Shown piece after piece: positions 11,946-25,500 of a stretch of 64,000 bases of DNA (its first letter is position 1; each line of letters begins with the position of its first letter). Both the position numbers and the translations under genes were made by a program. The notes below the pieces were generated by a model. The model was given only the letters and a program-made list of their open reading frames with translations. It did no database searches and was not told the DNA's origin. This DNA comes from Stenopsyche tienmushanensis. Lineage: Eukaryota > Arthropoda > Insecta > Trichoptera > Stenopsychidae. Where the stretch lies: contig WACJ01000521.1 of assembly GCA_008973525.1 (NCBI GenBank), positions 1,240,001 through 1,304,000 on the forward strand. Direction: 5' to 3'.

Positions 11946-13515
11946 TCAATAAAGTTGAACTATGTAGAAAAATAAAATATTCCATTTTTTTTTATACATT
12001 ACTAATAATGCAAAAAATGCAAAATAATGGAACATTTTTAGTATTACTAAACCATATAGGATCATGTTTACTAAATCAGGGTTGCCACATTTCATCAATA
12101 ATAGCAAAAAAAAATGTATGCAAAATAATAAAATATAATTCTTCTATGAATCACATGTTGAATCATTTATGAACAATTGATCGACAAAAACATTCATACA
12201 CAATAAATGCTTTAATATATTCAAAGAAAAATATCATGAAATAACGCAATGACAATGACTCTTTACTGGCAAACAATCTTGGGCGTGATATTCTTTGAAT
12301 TTTATATTCGTGTGACAAATGCATATTTTTGCATTCATCAAGTCGATTGCTTTCGTGACTAAATATGCTTACATTCGCGTGGTTTCTAAAATGAATTTGC
12401 CATGTTGGCTATTTAATTATAATGAAATTAGTTTTTTTATTTAGAAATTTTGCAATTGTGAAAAATCATTCAATCATAACTATATTGATTGCCTTAAAGA
12501 TGTATTTTTTAAATTCGCTTTTCCCCATTGGAATTCAAAGGCTCGGCCATTTGCGTCGATCCTCCGGTTCTATGTCAGCAAATTTCATGTCAGAAAATTT
12601 TCGACCACTATTTTCGCTCTGTAAATTTTTCCACATTTTCCCGACGAGGGAATTGTAATTGTACATTGTGATCCTTCGGAGATAGAAGTCGGCTCGATCC
12701 AATACGATTCTTCTTTGTTTATGAGATACCGTTTTCTTCTATTTCTCAATATGGGTCAGTCCTCCCGTGCTATGGCCATGTCTTAAAAATAAAAAGCAAC
12801 TTTACGATCTTTTCGGCGTCTCTGGACGGATCTTCGCGTCGAAAAAGGAACCTCATTTCGCAGTTCATCCTTTCAGATCCCATATAATACTTGTATTTTT
12901 TTTTAAATCCTAGAAGTTTGATGGTCGCATGTCTTAATCGCATCGGCATTTGCATTACATCAACCCAATAGAGTCATAGGATATGTTTCATTTGTTCCGA
13001 TGAACCATGCGGGTGTGCCTTTATTTAAAAATGTTCAATTTTTGCTATTTTTACTGGCGAAAAGTTTCGCCGGTTTCGAATATTCAAATTTCACAATTCT
13101 TCCTGCCTCTTTCGACGGAAACTTCTATTCTGAGAAATAAAATTTCCATTTGTTAAGTTAGTCATGTACTTCTTTCACTGCGATATGTAAATTCTTCGCA
13201 GCTCTTATTAAACATCGAAAATGCAATGGGCATAAATTTGTTAAATTTTGATTTAAGGATATATAAACAAACGTAAAAAAATATAAAGAAACAACAGTAG
13301 CGTTAAATTTGAGCTTGGGTTCCAAAAGGCAATCCCTGAATAAAACCTGAATTTAATATCCATAGAATGAGTGCGAGGATACGCTCATTCTCAACTTCGA
13401 GTGGCCACTTGCGCTCTTTTGTAACCTAAAACTAAAAATAAGCTAAGATATATACAAACACATATATATATATATATTGTAAATTAAAACTAAGTATCAT
13501 AGAGATCGTAGAAAA
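11946..13515. other. no gene seen
   Basis: Strongly AT-rich, low-complexity in places, with no exon or element that I could support. Confidence 0.5.
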
Positions 13516-13519
13516 CCCC

Positions 13520-13690
13520 GGGGATGCATAGCTATCCATAGTTTACGCAAAAAGCTCTGAATGCCCTAAAAGAGGATGGAGTGGCCACAAGGTTCGTGTG
13601 TCCAAGCGGTCCACCTTTCTGACTGCTGACACTGGACAACAGGACAGTCAAATCAATGGACTTAAAAGTGAAAATCGGCTCTAAAGAAGG
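13520..13690 (-). mobile_element. LINE 3'-end fragment (same family as 20040-20320)
   Basis: It shares with 20040-20160 the ordered words AGGAGG/AGGATGG..GTGGCCAC.AGGT..GTGTGCC/TCCAA.CGGTCC and CTGCTGACACTG. In the longer copy the minus strand encodes the zinc-knuckle-like tail of a LINE ORF2. This copy is short and non-coding. Confidence 0.45.
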
Positions 13691-15184
13691 CGAAAAAAAA
13701 ATGTATTTCTTTCGGTATAACCTAATATATTGGTAGAAGAAGATTTATGTGTGTGTTGCAAAATTATAATATTTTTTTATTACTGCTACAAATTAGTAAT
13801 TCACCGGTAGCCCTGCCCGAATCGATTATTCTAACATTTGATTAACGCTATATAATGCACTATTTGAGTGAATAATCTGCTTGTCAATAATTTTGATCAT
13901 GGAGTGCGTTATAAAGATATATGGCACGATTTCGAAGATCTGAGTATTTCTTTATGTCTCACATTTTTCTTTTAAAGCGTCCGTGGTTAGGTGGTGTATA
14001 TTACCGAATTCCGTCTGTGGGCAATTTCCTACGACCCTAATTCAATATTGCAAGTTGATAACTCCGTTTTTCTTGTCGGTGCCTCATAAACTGACCTCAT
14101 CCGCACTTTTCTTTTGTGACGTGGATAATTGAATCACACCAGAAAAGTTATCTTTCGCAAAAAAAGAACCCAAGTTTCACTCCCCCACCCCCCTCCCCAT
14201 TATCTCTCAGACTTATTCGACTTCCTCTTTATCACCTACAAAGCTTCGTATATAATACTTCTATTTTCGGATAATTTTTCAAACACATTTCTTTCGTATC
14301 TTAAATGATAAAACTTCTCTTTGAATTTTCTTGGCGAATTGAAATTCAAGGACGATAATTTGTTAGTAGACGAAGCCTCAATTAATAATTGAATACTAGC
14401 ATGCAGCAACAAGTGAGCAAAACGGGGTAAGGATGTTTCCTACTTAATGAAGCTATAGTTTTACGATCCTGGCTTTGAATAATGGCACCAGTCTGCGAAA
14501 TCTCAGATTACTTCCACATTTTATGATGGCAGTGATATTAATAATGTCGTAACTAAAAACCTTCACTACCCCCTTCGCGAAATCAAAGCGCCGTTATTGT
14601 CACCACAGCTGTGTCGGCACAAACTTCGATTTTTCCCTCCCCATTCGCAAAAAGATGGTTATTGTAATAGGGTGGCTAGAAATTGTTCAATAAATCTAAA
14701 AACGGTGTAAAACCTTTTCATCGGGCCTACGACCACAGGTTAAGGCGTCGTCTGCGGTAAAGCTATACAAGAAAGTCAACATCCATTATTTTCGACCCAG
14801 ATTAGTTCCATCGTTCACTTATAGACCCCATGCATTATCACGCCCCTTCTGTTGCTCGTGCTCGAAGCGAAAATCGAAAATAGCCCAAGAAGCTCTGTTT
14901 TCTCTGTTAATTACCACCATACCAAGCAAACAACTTGATGTTTGCACGAGAATGTATGTCGACAAAATCAAATATATGATGACATAAAATAAACATATCA
15001 TCTTCGGCACGATGCAGGAAAAACCCTTTAGAGCATTTATCTAATTATGACGATCTGTTTTCTTGGCAGTCTCTTTAAGGTGCCGTTTCTTGTAATCTTG
15101 TTACTGAGATTTGACGCTGTGTAGCGTGGACGAATTATCAACCCCGCGATCGGTATGAAAGAACGATACCAATCACTTATTGTG
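13691..15184. other. no gene seen
   Basis: AT-rich. A C-rich pyrimidine tract lies at about 14175-14200. No exon or transposase motif was found. Confidence 0.5.
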
Positions 15185-15355
15185 CGCACACCGTTGTTGG
15201 TTCGGCAGTGGCGCGCTGTAGATGGGAATTGTGAAAAATAGTCGGATAGCCTTGGCTGCGGGAGGACGTCCGTCCAAGCGCAAGCGCGACCATCTCAGTG
15301 AAATTTTGCTCCGAGAGCGCCTACGCTTCATTGGTGTCAGAATCGGTGGGTCATG
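15185..15355 (+). mobile_element. LTR fragment, family B, with PBS
   Basis: ATAGCCTTGGCTGCGGGAGG at about 15246 and the GAGAGCGCCTACGCTTCAT run lead into TGGTGTCAGAA at 15331, the tRNA-Leu-type PBS start. This is the most complete view here of how the family B words and the PBS join. No internal coding region follows. Confidence 0.5.
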
Positions 15356-16986
15356 AATAGTAAGTCGTTATGCATTGGAGGCCTTATCCAAAGACCTAAT
15401 GCAATTTTAAATTTAAATTCAAATATTTTATTTAAGATATGAAAAGTAAAGCGAACAACAATATCTTAGATCTAGTCTAAATTTTCCACAATAAATTTGT
15501 CAAAGTGCAAGCTTTCAGGAATATTCTGGATGGAAATATTTTTAACGTTTCCAGCATTATCAAATGAATTCTCGTCGGAGTTGTTTGTAATACGAATATA
15601 ATACCATGGAATGAAATGCGTGCCAATTTTCATAAAATTGCAAGTAAATTGGATTCATATCATAGACCATCGATATTCGTTTCCAACGCAAAACCAATTA
15701 CATTGCATACACTAATTGATTAATGGCATTAATAGAGTGCCGCATAGCATCACACATCGTATAACTATAAAGCAAGGCAAAAAATATTCATTTAAACTGA
15801 AATTTTCTGAAAAAAAAAGTATTATTCTGTGTAATAATTTCTATCGTTTTCTATAATGTTTCTATAAAGATTGAACAATTATTCAAATTGTCTTTTAATT
15901 CAGATGCTTGCTTATGACTTAAAAATATTATGATCTAAAGATGTAATATCAGATAATTAAGGTAGATATTGTAAAAAATCTCAAACAAAAATCCTGATTT
16001 TTTCTGGGTGATCTTAGATGCGCATTGTCATGTTGCAATATGTCTTCGATTTTTCTAATTCAGATTGGTGTTAAAATGTTTTTTTTATTAGTTTAGGTCT
16101 TGTGATTATTCTTCTCTGGTTTGGTAAGGATCTGACACCAATGAATTTATAGTGGCGTCGTCTAGTTTCAAAAGTCCCATCTATCTTCCGAAGAAAACTA
16201 CCCAGTCTTTACATTCCTTATCGAGAAAATCACACTTTCAATACGCTCATCCAGGTGGCCCACTGGGTGAGTATTCCAAATGAATCTTGAAGATCATGCT
16301 ACTTTCAATATCGAGTGAACGATGAAGTGAATGTAATCCCTTCATTTGAATCGATATTATATTTATTAATCCATGAAGTGTAAACATTTTCTTATATCGT
16401 ACCGATGAAAAATGCTATGTTTGTTCGGCACCCCATTATTTTTTTCTGACGACACTTTTTAATGGGACGTTTTAAGCGCGGCGTCAACATTTTTTCAAAG
16501 ATATTTATTCAGTGAAATTAGTTTATTTAGGTTAATTGAATTTTATCGCTTTTCATTCGGGCTTATTATTTTTCGAATTAATAACAACTATTATTAAATC
16601 GAACGGGGCGTGCTTTCGTATCGTGATTACATTTTAAATTGTGCAAATCTTTGTAGAATGTATACTCTGTACGTGGCACTATTTCAACCCCCTAGCGACG
16701 CAATTTGATTAATGGATATTTAGGCGTACCGTCTTGGGAGGATTCGCTTAATACGCGTTTGTGCTATTCATTAAATTGTTAACATGTCGCTCGGATATTT
16801 TTTGTGTTAATATTCGAGCTTTTTATATTCAGGATGTCTCTGGGCAGATCCTTAATTGGAATTTTAGATTTGAAGGCTATAAAAACGGCATATTTCCTGA
16901 TTGTAGACTAGAGTCGGTTTATAGCCATAGAGGCGACCGCAATTGAGATGTTGAATGGATGAAATGCTCGTTGTGATTTTATCTTA
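15356..16986. other. no gene seen; one inverted PBS-like remnant
   Basis: At about 16125-16150 the reverse complement reads ATTCATTGGTGTCAGATCC, another copy of the LTR/PBS junction in the opposite orientation. The rest is AT-rich and without recognisable exons. Confidence 0.4.
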
Positions 16987-18768
16987 ATATGAGGGCCGTC
17001 CGGAAAGTAAAGTTATAACATTTATGCAGGATCAAAATATGCTTGTATTTAATTAAAATTCACAGGATGCTTGTGTCATAGACCTCCGCCGCCAGCCTTT
17101 TTTGAATTATTTTTTTCCTGTGGAAAGGAAATCTTGCATAAGTCAGGTTCTTACTGACTAAACCCCTTCCTTGTCATTCTCTTTCCCTTGGTATTATTTA
17201 TCACATTGCTTCAGGGGGACAGGTAGTCTGCCCTTCGATATAGCCCTATTCTAGTGTTGGAGAGCTGCTCTACGTCTCACTCTCTCTCTCACTGCCCTCT
17301 TTGGCGGTCATCACTTCCTCTACAAATTCCCCCCAAAGACCCTAGTTCTTCTTGCTCACTATCATGCTGTGGACCATGTCTCCGGCTTTGAGCTCAGCTA
17401 CTCCGAGTGCTTGTTTCAGCGTATTTCTCTGGAACATCCAAGCCTCACAGTTACCAATGGTGTGTTGAGCGTCGTCAACTTCCGCTTGATAGTGGTGGCA
17501 CGCCTCTCCTTGTTTCCGGGTCCTCCACCGGCTTATGACCGATATTAGTCGGTGGGTCCATTTTCCTTTGCTGAACTGATCCCATCTCTGTTGCCAGGCT
17601 TCCCTCAGTTTCTGCTTGGGTTTTGCACGTTTTTTGGGATCTTCAAAGTCCAAGGTCCTCCTCTTTGCTTGACAGTCTATCGGGGGATTCCAGCGATCAC
17701 GAGTACCGCCTCTTCAGATACTTCAGGGTGACTTAGAGTGCCCCTTACCGCTGGACCCTTGCCAGCTTCTTCCCGTTGCTTTTATATATGGGCGCAGGGC
17801 TCCGTACAGAAGGATTGAGTGTATGACTTCATTTATAATTCGTCTTCCATGCGATATTGAGCATGAGCCGTCCAATTTCACTGGCTACCTTCTACTTCTT
17901 GCACTCCATAATGATACCGAGGTATCGTAACGTTTTACTGTACTCAACCTCGTGTCCATCAACGACAAGCTGGTTTACCCTCGGTCTTCTCCATCTCTTG
18001 CAGACTATTGCCTCTGTCTTCTCTGCCGCCAGCTGCAGATAATTTCTTCACATCCATGCGTTGATTATGGCGAGGGCTTCATTTCCCTTCGCCTTTATTT
18101 CCCATGGATGACGAGCTATCACTAGTAGTGCAACATCATCCGCAAAGACAACGAGTTCTGCTCCTTCAGTCATCTTGGTGGTCAACAGCTGTTGTAAAGG
18201 ATGTTCCATAGAGTGGGTCCCAGTACCAACCCCTGTGGCACACTCATCCCTAGTTTTCTTGTTGTGCCCGTCTCCTTGTGATGTATTTTGGATTCTGGAG
18301 TCTAGTGATACATCCACGTCTCATCCCCCGTCACAAGTCCAGAAAAGTTTTTCACTCCTGTGCAAAATTATCTAAAAATTCACGCACAGCGGTCACGCGA
18401 TTTTGACGGTGCTCTGGTGTAAGCATTCTGGGTGCTCATCTCCCACTTGCCTCGTTGTGTGCATTAGTACGATCTTCTCTAAATAACCAAACCCACTTAG
18501 TGACATGTTGTCGACTAATCATATCACTACCAATAACTTCCAGGAACTTCCAATAGACATTCGCGGTGGTATTTTTCTGCAAAATAAAAAAAACGGATGA
18601 CCGCGCTTATCTCACACAGTCGGGAGGTGGCGAGAACGTGCGACGACTTCTCCACAGGAAGAATTTACTGTGACTGAAAAAGATGACCGACAAACACGCG
18701 GGATCCAACTAACTAACCGTTAGGATCAGCCTCACAAGCCCTTATAACTTTACTTTTTAGATGACCCT
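16987..18768 (-). mobile_element. mariner element, degenerate, with nested LINE
   Basis: The ends are inverted: about 16990 reads GAGGGCCGTCCGGAAAGTAAA..TTATAAC, and the reverse complement of about 18770 reads GAGGGTCATCTAAAAAGTAAA..TTATAA. On the minus strand, about 18255-18430 encodes TPEHRQNRVTAVREFLDNFAQE, then VTGDETWMYH and TPESK, the linker and first catalytic Asp block of mariner transposase. Stop codons and frame changes show it is dead. The catalytic core is interrupted just after TPESK by the LINE at about 17110-18247. The missing C-terminal part would lie at 16987-17110, which is too short to hold it. Confidence 0.7.
17110..18247 (-). mobile_element. 5'-truncated R1-type LINE inside the mariner
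   Basis: The minus-strand translation contains VPQG.VLGPTLWNILYN and then VVFADDVALLV, the reverse-transcriptase active-site region. About 500 bases on comes a C-terminal RNase-H/zinc-knuckle tail (SKGKWTHRLISVI, ACHHYQAEVDDAQHTIGNCEAW). The body has frameshifts. Its 3' part matches the LINE at 30031-31057 (shared TTCTTACTGACTAAACCCC). The 5' truncation and the position inside a transposase gene fit target-primed insertion into an older mariner. Confidence 0.75.
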
Positions 18769-20035
18769 CGTAGTTTTAGTATTCAGTACATATGCACAAA
18801 TATCTCGACTGGCGAAGTTTGAATGCTCAAGAACGGCAATTAATAATGACAATACCCATTTGAAAACTTGCTTAATTAATTATTTCGCAAATTACCGGTA
18901 CAATTTATATCCCATTGTTGCTGAGCAATCCTCAGGCATGGGAAATATTCATATTTCCACGCCCGGGGGAATATTCAACCCCTCGATGTCCGACTGTTAT
19001 TTTTCAGCGCCATTAAAATACAATATTTATCGGGCTGAATTATATTCCGGGCTGAATTATATTCCGAGCTGAATTATATTTCGAGCCTGTACGACCGTCA
19101 AAACTTTCAAAATAAACACCATCGTGGAGGAACCAAAATAAATATTTTGGTTTCGAACGGGCGCTCCATCGAAGCTTGTGCTAATCAACGCGTGCGATTC
19201 GCTCATGCGAATCATTGCTCCGAAAATATAACCGATGGTTTCTGGTGGATGTGGTCGGTTTAGTCTTAAATTATGGAAATGGTTTGGAGATGTGCTCCGA
19301 CGTTGTAATCGAACGTCCACTTTGCCGCGTATCTAATTTCAACTTTTTTTTTTGAAATATCACCATCAGTCGTTATTTATTGGTCGTCATCCCTTAGGGA
19401 AATTCGCTCATCCCCTAGCGCAGCTTGCGGTACTTAAGCAAATTTAATTTCGGATCGTTCGCGCTCGACACAATACGCCTCTAGGTTAATTGATATTCCT
19501 GCGACGTCGAAGTGCGGCGCCGAATGAATGATCGTTTTTTAATTTTCTCTTTTAAAAAAATCTTCCGAACATGATGGTTCGATTTTCAGAAGAACCTCAT
19601 CCCCATCGCTACGCTCCCAATTCGATCCACAAATAAATTATAATCCAAATGCAGCATTGCGATTCTTGAATATGACACCGTGGCGTAGATAAACTCATCT
19701 TATCTCATTTAAATAGTATCATGACTCAGAAGTTCGGACTCGAACGTCTTGAATTCATATCTATAGTAAGGTACGTTTTAAATCTTGCAGTGAAATCAGC
19801 TCGTGAATCCCGCAGTTTACAAAACGATGCGCATAGCAGAACGGAAACGAATTTATCTATCACAGGGCAGAAATAAGGCATCAGTAAAGTTGTAGTTGTA
19901 AGTCGTGATAAGATAATACCGAGTGCATATGCATATATAAAATAGATACATGGAAAACACACCATGTGAAAAGGGAAAAAACAGAGAGTCGGGGGGTATT
20001 GGACCTACCGCTGAGGGTGATACCGATAGGATCAT
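18769..20035. other. no gene seen
   Basis: Contains a short near-tandem AT-rich duplication at about 19030-19085 (GGGCTGAATTATATTCC repeated with variation). No exon or element was supported. Confidence 0.45.
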
Positions 20036-20039
20036 GGTA

Positions 20040-20610
20040 GCCCCCAGGAATGTATTTCTGCCGCAAAATGCCCTATAAGCCCTGAACTAGGAGGGAATAG
20101 CCACCAGGTCTGTGTGCCCAACCGGTCCGCTTCTCGAACCGCTGACACTGCGGAAGAGCGCCTCACGATCGGACGCCATGCCCAGACATGTCCACAAAAC
20201 GTGGTCTGCGTCCATGTCCGAATCGCCGCATGGACACTCCGAAACTGGGGAGAGTTTAAACCTAAAAAACGAAGCCCTTAACCGCCCGTGCCCTGTGAGG
20301 AACTGGGACGTCCAGAAATCCGGAACGACCCAGCGGCAACGCAGGCGATTCCTAACCGAGGGGAAGAACTTTTAGAGGTGCTATCTAACGAAGCCTCTTT
20401 CGCGCGTCGACGAAGATCATCGAGCGCATCAGAGGAGTCTGCGTCGATCGGGATGCTCCTGCCACCGATTTCCGGGATTGCACCGTTTTCGGCGATGAAC
20501 CTCCCCGCTCGACTTGGATCTCCAGATCCAGAGTCGGGGGTAGTTGCGGCTGCGGGAAGAAGTATTCTTTCGTCTGGAGACTCATTTGTAATCTCGTGAC
20601 TGTCACCACT
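20040..20610 (-). pseudogene. LINE ORF2 C-terminal fragment
   Basis: On the minus strand about 20100-20250 reads CPCGDSDMDADHVLWTC, then about 45 residues with FRS, GPVGHTDLVAI and FRAYRAF. This is the C.CG..D.ADHVL..C zinc-knuckle and trailing segment at the end of R1/jockey-type LINE ORF2. It is more GC-rich than its flanks. The upstream part (to 20610) is not recognisable. Other copies are at 13520-13690 and 45955-46065. Confidence 0.6.
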
Positions 20611-22985
20611 CCCTACATTTCCCTACGTCTGCCACCATCATTCCGCTCGGTTTTCGCGGCAGTAATGCAACCAAATTCATAAAATAATTATTTATTGAAC
20701 GTATTTATGCAATTAGTCAAAAATCTTGTATAGTACCACCCTTTTGTTTCCAAGCCTGGATGTACTTTAGAGCCGATGTAACATGGGCCTGGATGTTTTC
20801 AAGTGTGTCCTAATTTCAGGACTTCTTTTATACGATGAAACAAAAACGCACGAGAAAGCCAACTCAGGGCTATAGATACGGCGGGAACCAATGGGGTATG
20901 GATCCTGGCCAGGTAGTCATCGCTTTTTGGGACGCATCTCTTATGGAACGTTCATGTATGTTGGCTGTGGGTATTGGGCAGACCATAAAACTTGGATTCC
21001 TACACACAGAGTCCTTTGGGTCGTTTTAGTTTTGATGCCGAGTGGCAGCCAACCATCTGAAGATCTCATTTACATTGAGGTGATTTAGCAGTCAAAGGGC
21101 ATAGGTAGTTGAAGGGAGAAGATCCAAGATAGACAAAAACGACAGGATGCGTCGTCGATAGCTTGAACTCTCTCATAAGGCTGTATAAGATCGTCAGATA
21201 TGAGACAATGATACAAAAAGAAAATAATTTTGATCACACAGGAAATTCTTCTTCGATTTATGCCATATTTGTGCAAGGATCCTTTTTGTATCGTTTGCTT
21301 AAAAATATCATTGTAGTGCTGCCAAAAGCAATTGATAGGAGAGGCTCACATTCATATCAGCTCCATCAAGTATTTGCCCCTTCATGTGCTCTATATTGGA
21401 GAAGAATAACCTCAAAACTTACTTATCCAGTGGGTCGTCTGGATAAATGTATCGAAGGGCGCTTTTGTAGTGTCTCAATAGGGAGCGTGGTTGGCCTTTT
21501 AATACTAAACAGCTTTCCTTAAAAGTTAAGTGAAAAGCTACTTGAGACGACCGTATCGATTTTAAAAGAAAAAGCTTTCTGGAAAATTTGGAGTCCAGTC
21601 TTTGCAAAAGCTATTGTTTTTTTGTTGTATTGTCGTCAATTATTTAATTTCGATATAAAAATGTCTAGTCGGTGGTTCCGAAGACGATTGTATAACTATT
21701 CTCGGTTAATTCAATTTGACTCGTGATAACGAATGCTAGAAATAGTTCATGCGGCATCCAAATAATCCTACTTTGATGGTCACTCTGATATGGACATTCT
21801 TTAAATTTCTGAATGACTTTAGCTGTACTGGGGTGCATTTTAATCCTAGATCACTAATAATTAGTCTCACAGACTACAGACTCGGAACGCATTCGACATG
21901 TATGCATGTTACCAAACCTTCCCTGCCCCGCTCATTGTTTGTACCCATCAATCGTCGTTACTTAATATGTAGTGACAGTGTAACTCAAAAATATGATTAG
22001 CGATCTAGTGAACTACGCTTAAATAACCCCGTTTATTATCGATGACTTTGTTTGTTTAGCCCGGACTAATTTAATCCGGGATGATTATATTCTGCATGAA
22101 CCCGTTACATCGGGATTAACGCTAATACGATATTGCGATAAAAATATATTTTGATGAACGTTAATACAAATTTGTCGACGCTGTTTACTTCCTTCGCTAA
22201 CGAAGGCCCCTGTATAAAGGCGTCCTGGGTTATTTGAAAAGTTTGCAACTTTAAACCGCATAAAAGGTAACGACTCTGACCCACATTCGTTTTAATCTTC
22301 CATGGATGGCAGGTCGTCCTGCCTTGTTGATCTTCTGTCCTGTTGAAACTTCATTCGTCCAATGCTGTGCGAACACCATTTTTAATGCCATTTTATTTCA
22401 TTTAATGTACATTGTTTCCGGCACGCTCACAACGAAAGCCATCGACGTCAGTAGAAATCGATGAGCTTTAACATTATGCGGAAACGGAAAACGAGCTTTT
22501 TGTGTTTTTTTTTATGTTTGCATATATTTTCATGACAAATACGTTTCCCATTAAGGCCATTAGGCTTAAAACTAATAAAGGGGTAGAAGGTTTTTGGGGT
22601 CCTATTTTTGTTATTGCTGAGCAAATTTTGCGGCGACAATTGCTTAAGAGTTGACGTTGATTTATTAATTAGGCGCCCTTTTAGTTTACGGGAGTCTTCC
22701 ATTAAGCCCGATGTAGTTAAAATATCTGCATCGCTTAGTATTTTACTCCCTATTGGAAGTTGTGCTTTAGTCTATTTTAATTAGTCTTGTTTGATACTAA
22801 TTGTATCGATTTTGATTCAGTGCACACATTAATAAAACTCCTACATTATTATTTTATAGTGGTACCCGTAAAGATAATCGTTTTTTAAAGGAAATATTTG
22901 AAAGCTCATATATTTTTACAAAACATCATGGACTTTGAATGAAAATATTTTATAAGTCCATTTTTGACTTCGTTGTTAGTTTTGT
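20611..22985. other. no identified gene; possible unrecognised element at 20790-21530
   Basis: The 20790-21530 stretch is more GC-balanced and has longer open frames on both strands than its flanks. This suggests a decayed element, but I recognise no motif. The remainder is AT-rich and featureless. Confidence 0.35.
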
Positions 22986-22989
22986 AATT

Positions 22990-23190
22990 AAGCAGGAGGG
23001 ACGACCTCCCGCAGCCAAGGCTAACCGACCACTCTTTCGACTCCCGCCTCCTGCGCGTCACTTCCCAACCAGTAACGGTACACGCTCAAGAAGCGATCGG
23101 TCGGTATGCAGATGCAATGTCTCCGCAGGGCCACAAGAGATGGCGCTGTTAAAATAACACATTGCACCTGAAGAGAGATGGAAGATGTCG
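22990..23190 (-). mobile_element. LTR fragment, family B, second copy of 8851-9115
   Basis: Nearly the same 200 bases as 8880-9085, including GCCAAGGCTAACCGA and the inverted repeat around AGATGGCGCT. Here the arms are 23109-23120 and 23159-23170, with one mismatch. It is cleanly flanked by AT-rich sequence. Confidence 0.55.
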
Positions 23191-23735
23191 CTGTAAACAG
23201 CGCTACTACGTGGGGATGGTAAATCGCCCATGCTACAATACCCTTGCAGTCAGGTTGGACTTCGGGGTCCGTTTTGATGATTTGATAACCATTAATTTTT
23301 GCGTCCATGATTGCAGTAAAGTAACCATTTCTCATATCCTGTTGTTAAATTTGAATTATACAAACACGACTGATAAAAGTGCAGCAACTAATCCTCGAAA
23401 ATGGTCAACAAATAAAACGATTACCATTTCTGGTTTCCCTTATATGTTGGTATTATTTAAAATTACTGCGGTAGTGTGCACATAATAAAACTAATGTATA
23501 CATAGGCATTAGTTTGTTTGAGCTATTGTGACGCTTGGGTCAAGTGACAACCCCCGGACTCGGCTCGATGTGATCCCAAGGGATGCAACTGTATACACTT
23601 TAGGATTATAAGGGATGGTATTTTTAAAACAAAAGCGTATAAGCTCTCTAATTGAACACAATGGCCACTGTAATATTCTCGTCAATGTATAAAATGCATA
23701 ACATAATATTAGGATAAACAAAAAGTATTAACGTA
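23191..23735. other. no gene seen
   Basis: Open frames on both strands lack recognisable motifs. No splice-bounded exon was identified. Confidence 0.4.
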
Positions 23736-23739
23736 TTTA

Positions 23740-24060
23740 TTAAAAAAAAAGTTGTTTGATTTTATTTTTGTAAAAATTCTGCGACCTAGAGCTGAAAAGT
23801 TTGAGATCCGTCAGCTGTTTCATTTTCATGAAACAGTGTTCGTTTCGTCGCTCGTTTTTGTTGTGTTCGCTCAATGCGTGCAGTGCCCATCCTACTCCAT
23901 AAAATCCATCCTATTCATTTTACCGATAAGTTTTAAATAATCCCAATGGGAATCCAAGCGGGATTATTTGCTATTGCCACTTCGCCATAAATATTTTTAA
24001 GTGTTTTATTGGTTTTTGTGGCATTCCAACACAAATCAAAAAAGCAGCATACAGTGTCGA
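23740..24060 (-). pseudogene. mariner transposase fragment
   Basis: On the minus strand about 23840-23945 encodes LIGKMNRMDFME.DGH.TH.ANTTKTSD. This corresponds to the HL.KIGK.NR...WVPH.L......R motif before the first catalytic block of mariner transposases. Stops interrupt it. The same segment recurs at 29975-31175 and 32940-33190. Confidence 0.5.
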
Positions 24061-25365
24061 ATGTGGATTTTGTTAGTTTCGGTTTTGGAAATCGCAACCT
24101 GAGTGAGTCCTTGTTATATTATGGCCACTCGCTGTTCCAAATGTATGATGAGCGTGTACTTCGACTATTTGGTTATAAATAACTTATGCGAAAATAAAAT
24201 AATACCTAAAATGGCCTAGAAATCAACTTGCTTCTCATACAGCTTTGAATGTTTTAATTTTATAAACGTTCCCAAGGAATTTATTTTATTTATAGCTTTT
24301 GGGAGATAAGAAATAAAATTAAAAATCAGTAGTTATTTTGCTGTTGTATTTGTATCCAAGAAAGAAAGTTGTATGCTTCTACCTCTTCAATTTAGAATGC
24401 TGCATAAGCAGTTTTCGTCACGTCGTCCACCCCAATGGGCCACGGGGTGGATCTTCAATATCGTTCGTCGTTGACGTGACTTATCGATTTAAATAGGGTT
24501 CTCCTTAGAAATCCCTGAGAATAAACTTGACAATAAAGCGTTTCGCAATTTGGCTCAGAAAGCCGTTAATTTAATTGCGAAAAAGAGCATGTCGGCATAA
24601 TGGAAGGTTTCGAGACCAACGCGGGTGTTATTAAATTTCGCTAGCAGTTGCAAACAAACCCTTACTGTAATTAGTCTTTGACAATCAAAACGATACGCAA
24701 ATGTAAATGACTAAAGTTAGACAAAACTGTCAACTTGACAGCGAAACATATTCTTAATGTTCATTAATTCCAGCCTCCCCCACCTTCAATGTGGTTGTGT
24801 TTCGCAAATTAATTTTGGCGCTTCGATGAGATTGTTTTTCTTTTTTCAAGCGTGAAGTCATTTATTGCAAAATTCGCCACCGAAAGCCATTAAGCATATT
24901 AAAAAGTTTTGTCGGAGACCATGTGGCTTTTGAATCGACAAAGAAATTGTCAAGAGTATTGATTAAACATTATCGCGTTTTAAAAAGGTAATTGTGTCTA
25001 TTTTGTGTCTACTGGGCGATAAAATGGCGTATTTTGTTAAAAGAAGTTTTGGAACAAAAATAACAAAAGTTTTACAATCCGAATTACATTACGGCTAATT
25101 TATTAGCTTAAAATGTAAAATACTGGGATTATATTGTAATGAAGCTTACGTTTTTTAAAGTCTTACCAAAATAACGATCGGAATTAATCGTAATTTTGAT
25201 CAACGTTTACCTTGAACTTCATAAAAAAAATTATGCGGAAATTATTTTGTTTTTCAATATAGTTCGAGGCCCCTGAGGCTGTTGAAACGCTACAAGAAAT
25301 GTTCAGAAACAACGAGGGTAGTCCTAGAAATACTCGGCACGGTGCATAGATGGGTGTTGTCGTAT
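24061..25365. other. no gene seen
   Basis: AT-rich, with no exon, RNA gene or element that I could support. Confidence 0.5.
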
Positions 25366-25369
25366 GTGT

Positions 25370-25500
25370 CGATGGGCGGGATTCGTGAAGAGTTATCAAA
25401 TAGCCTTGGCTACGGAAGGACGTCCTTCCCGCGGCCAGATCTTTCTCTCGTAGTTAATAAAGAAGTTATCAAGACGAGATAGTCGGTCGGTCGGTTAAGA
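25370..25500 (+). mobile_element. LTR fragment, family B
   Basis: ATAGCCTTGGCTACGGAAGG is followed by ACGTCCTTCC, a TCTTTCTCTC tract and AGTTAATAAAG. That is the R/U5-like order, with a poly(A) signal, shared with 8851-9115 and 22990-23190 read in reverse. Confidence 0.5.

Noticed and set aside
20835..21522. Several 60-120 codon open frames on both strands
   Set aside because: No protein motif identified in any frame. Recorded only as a possible unrecognised element.
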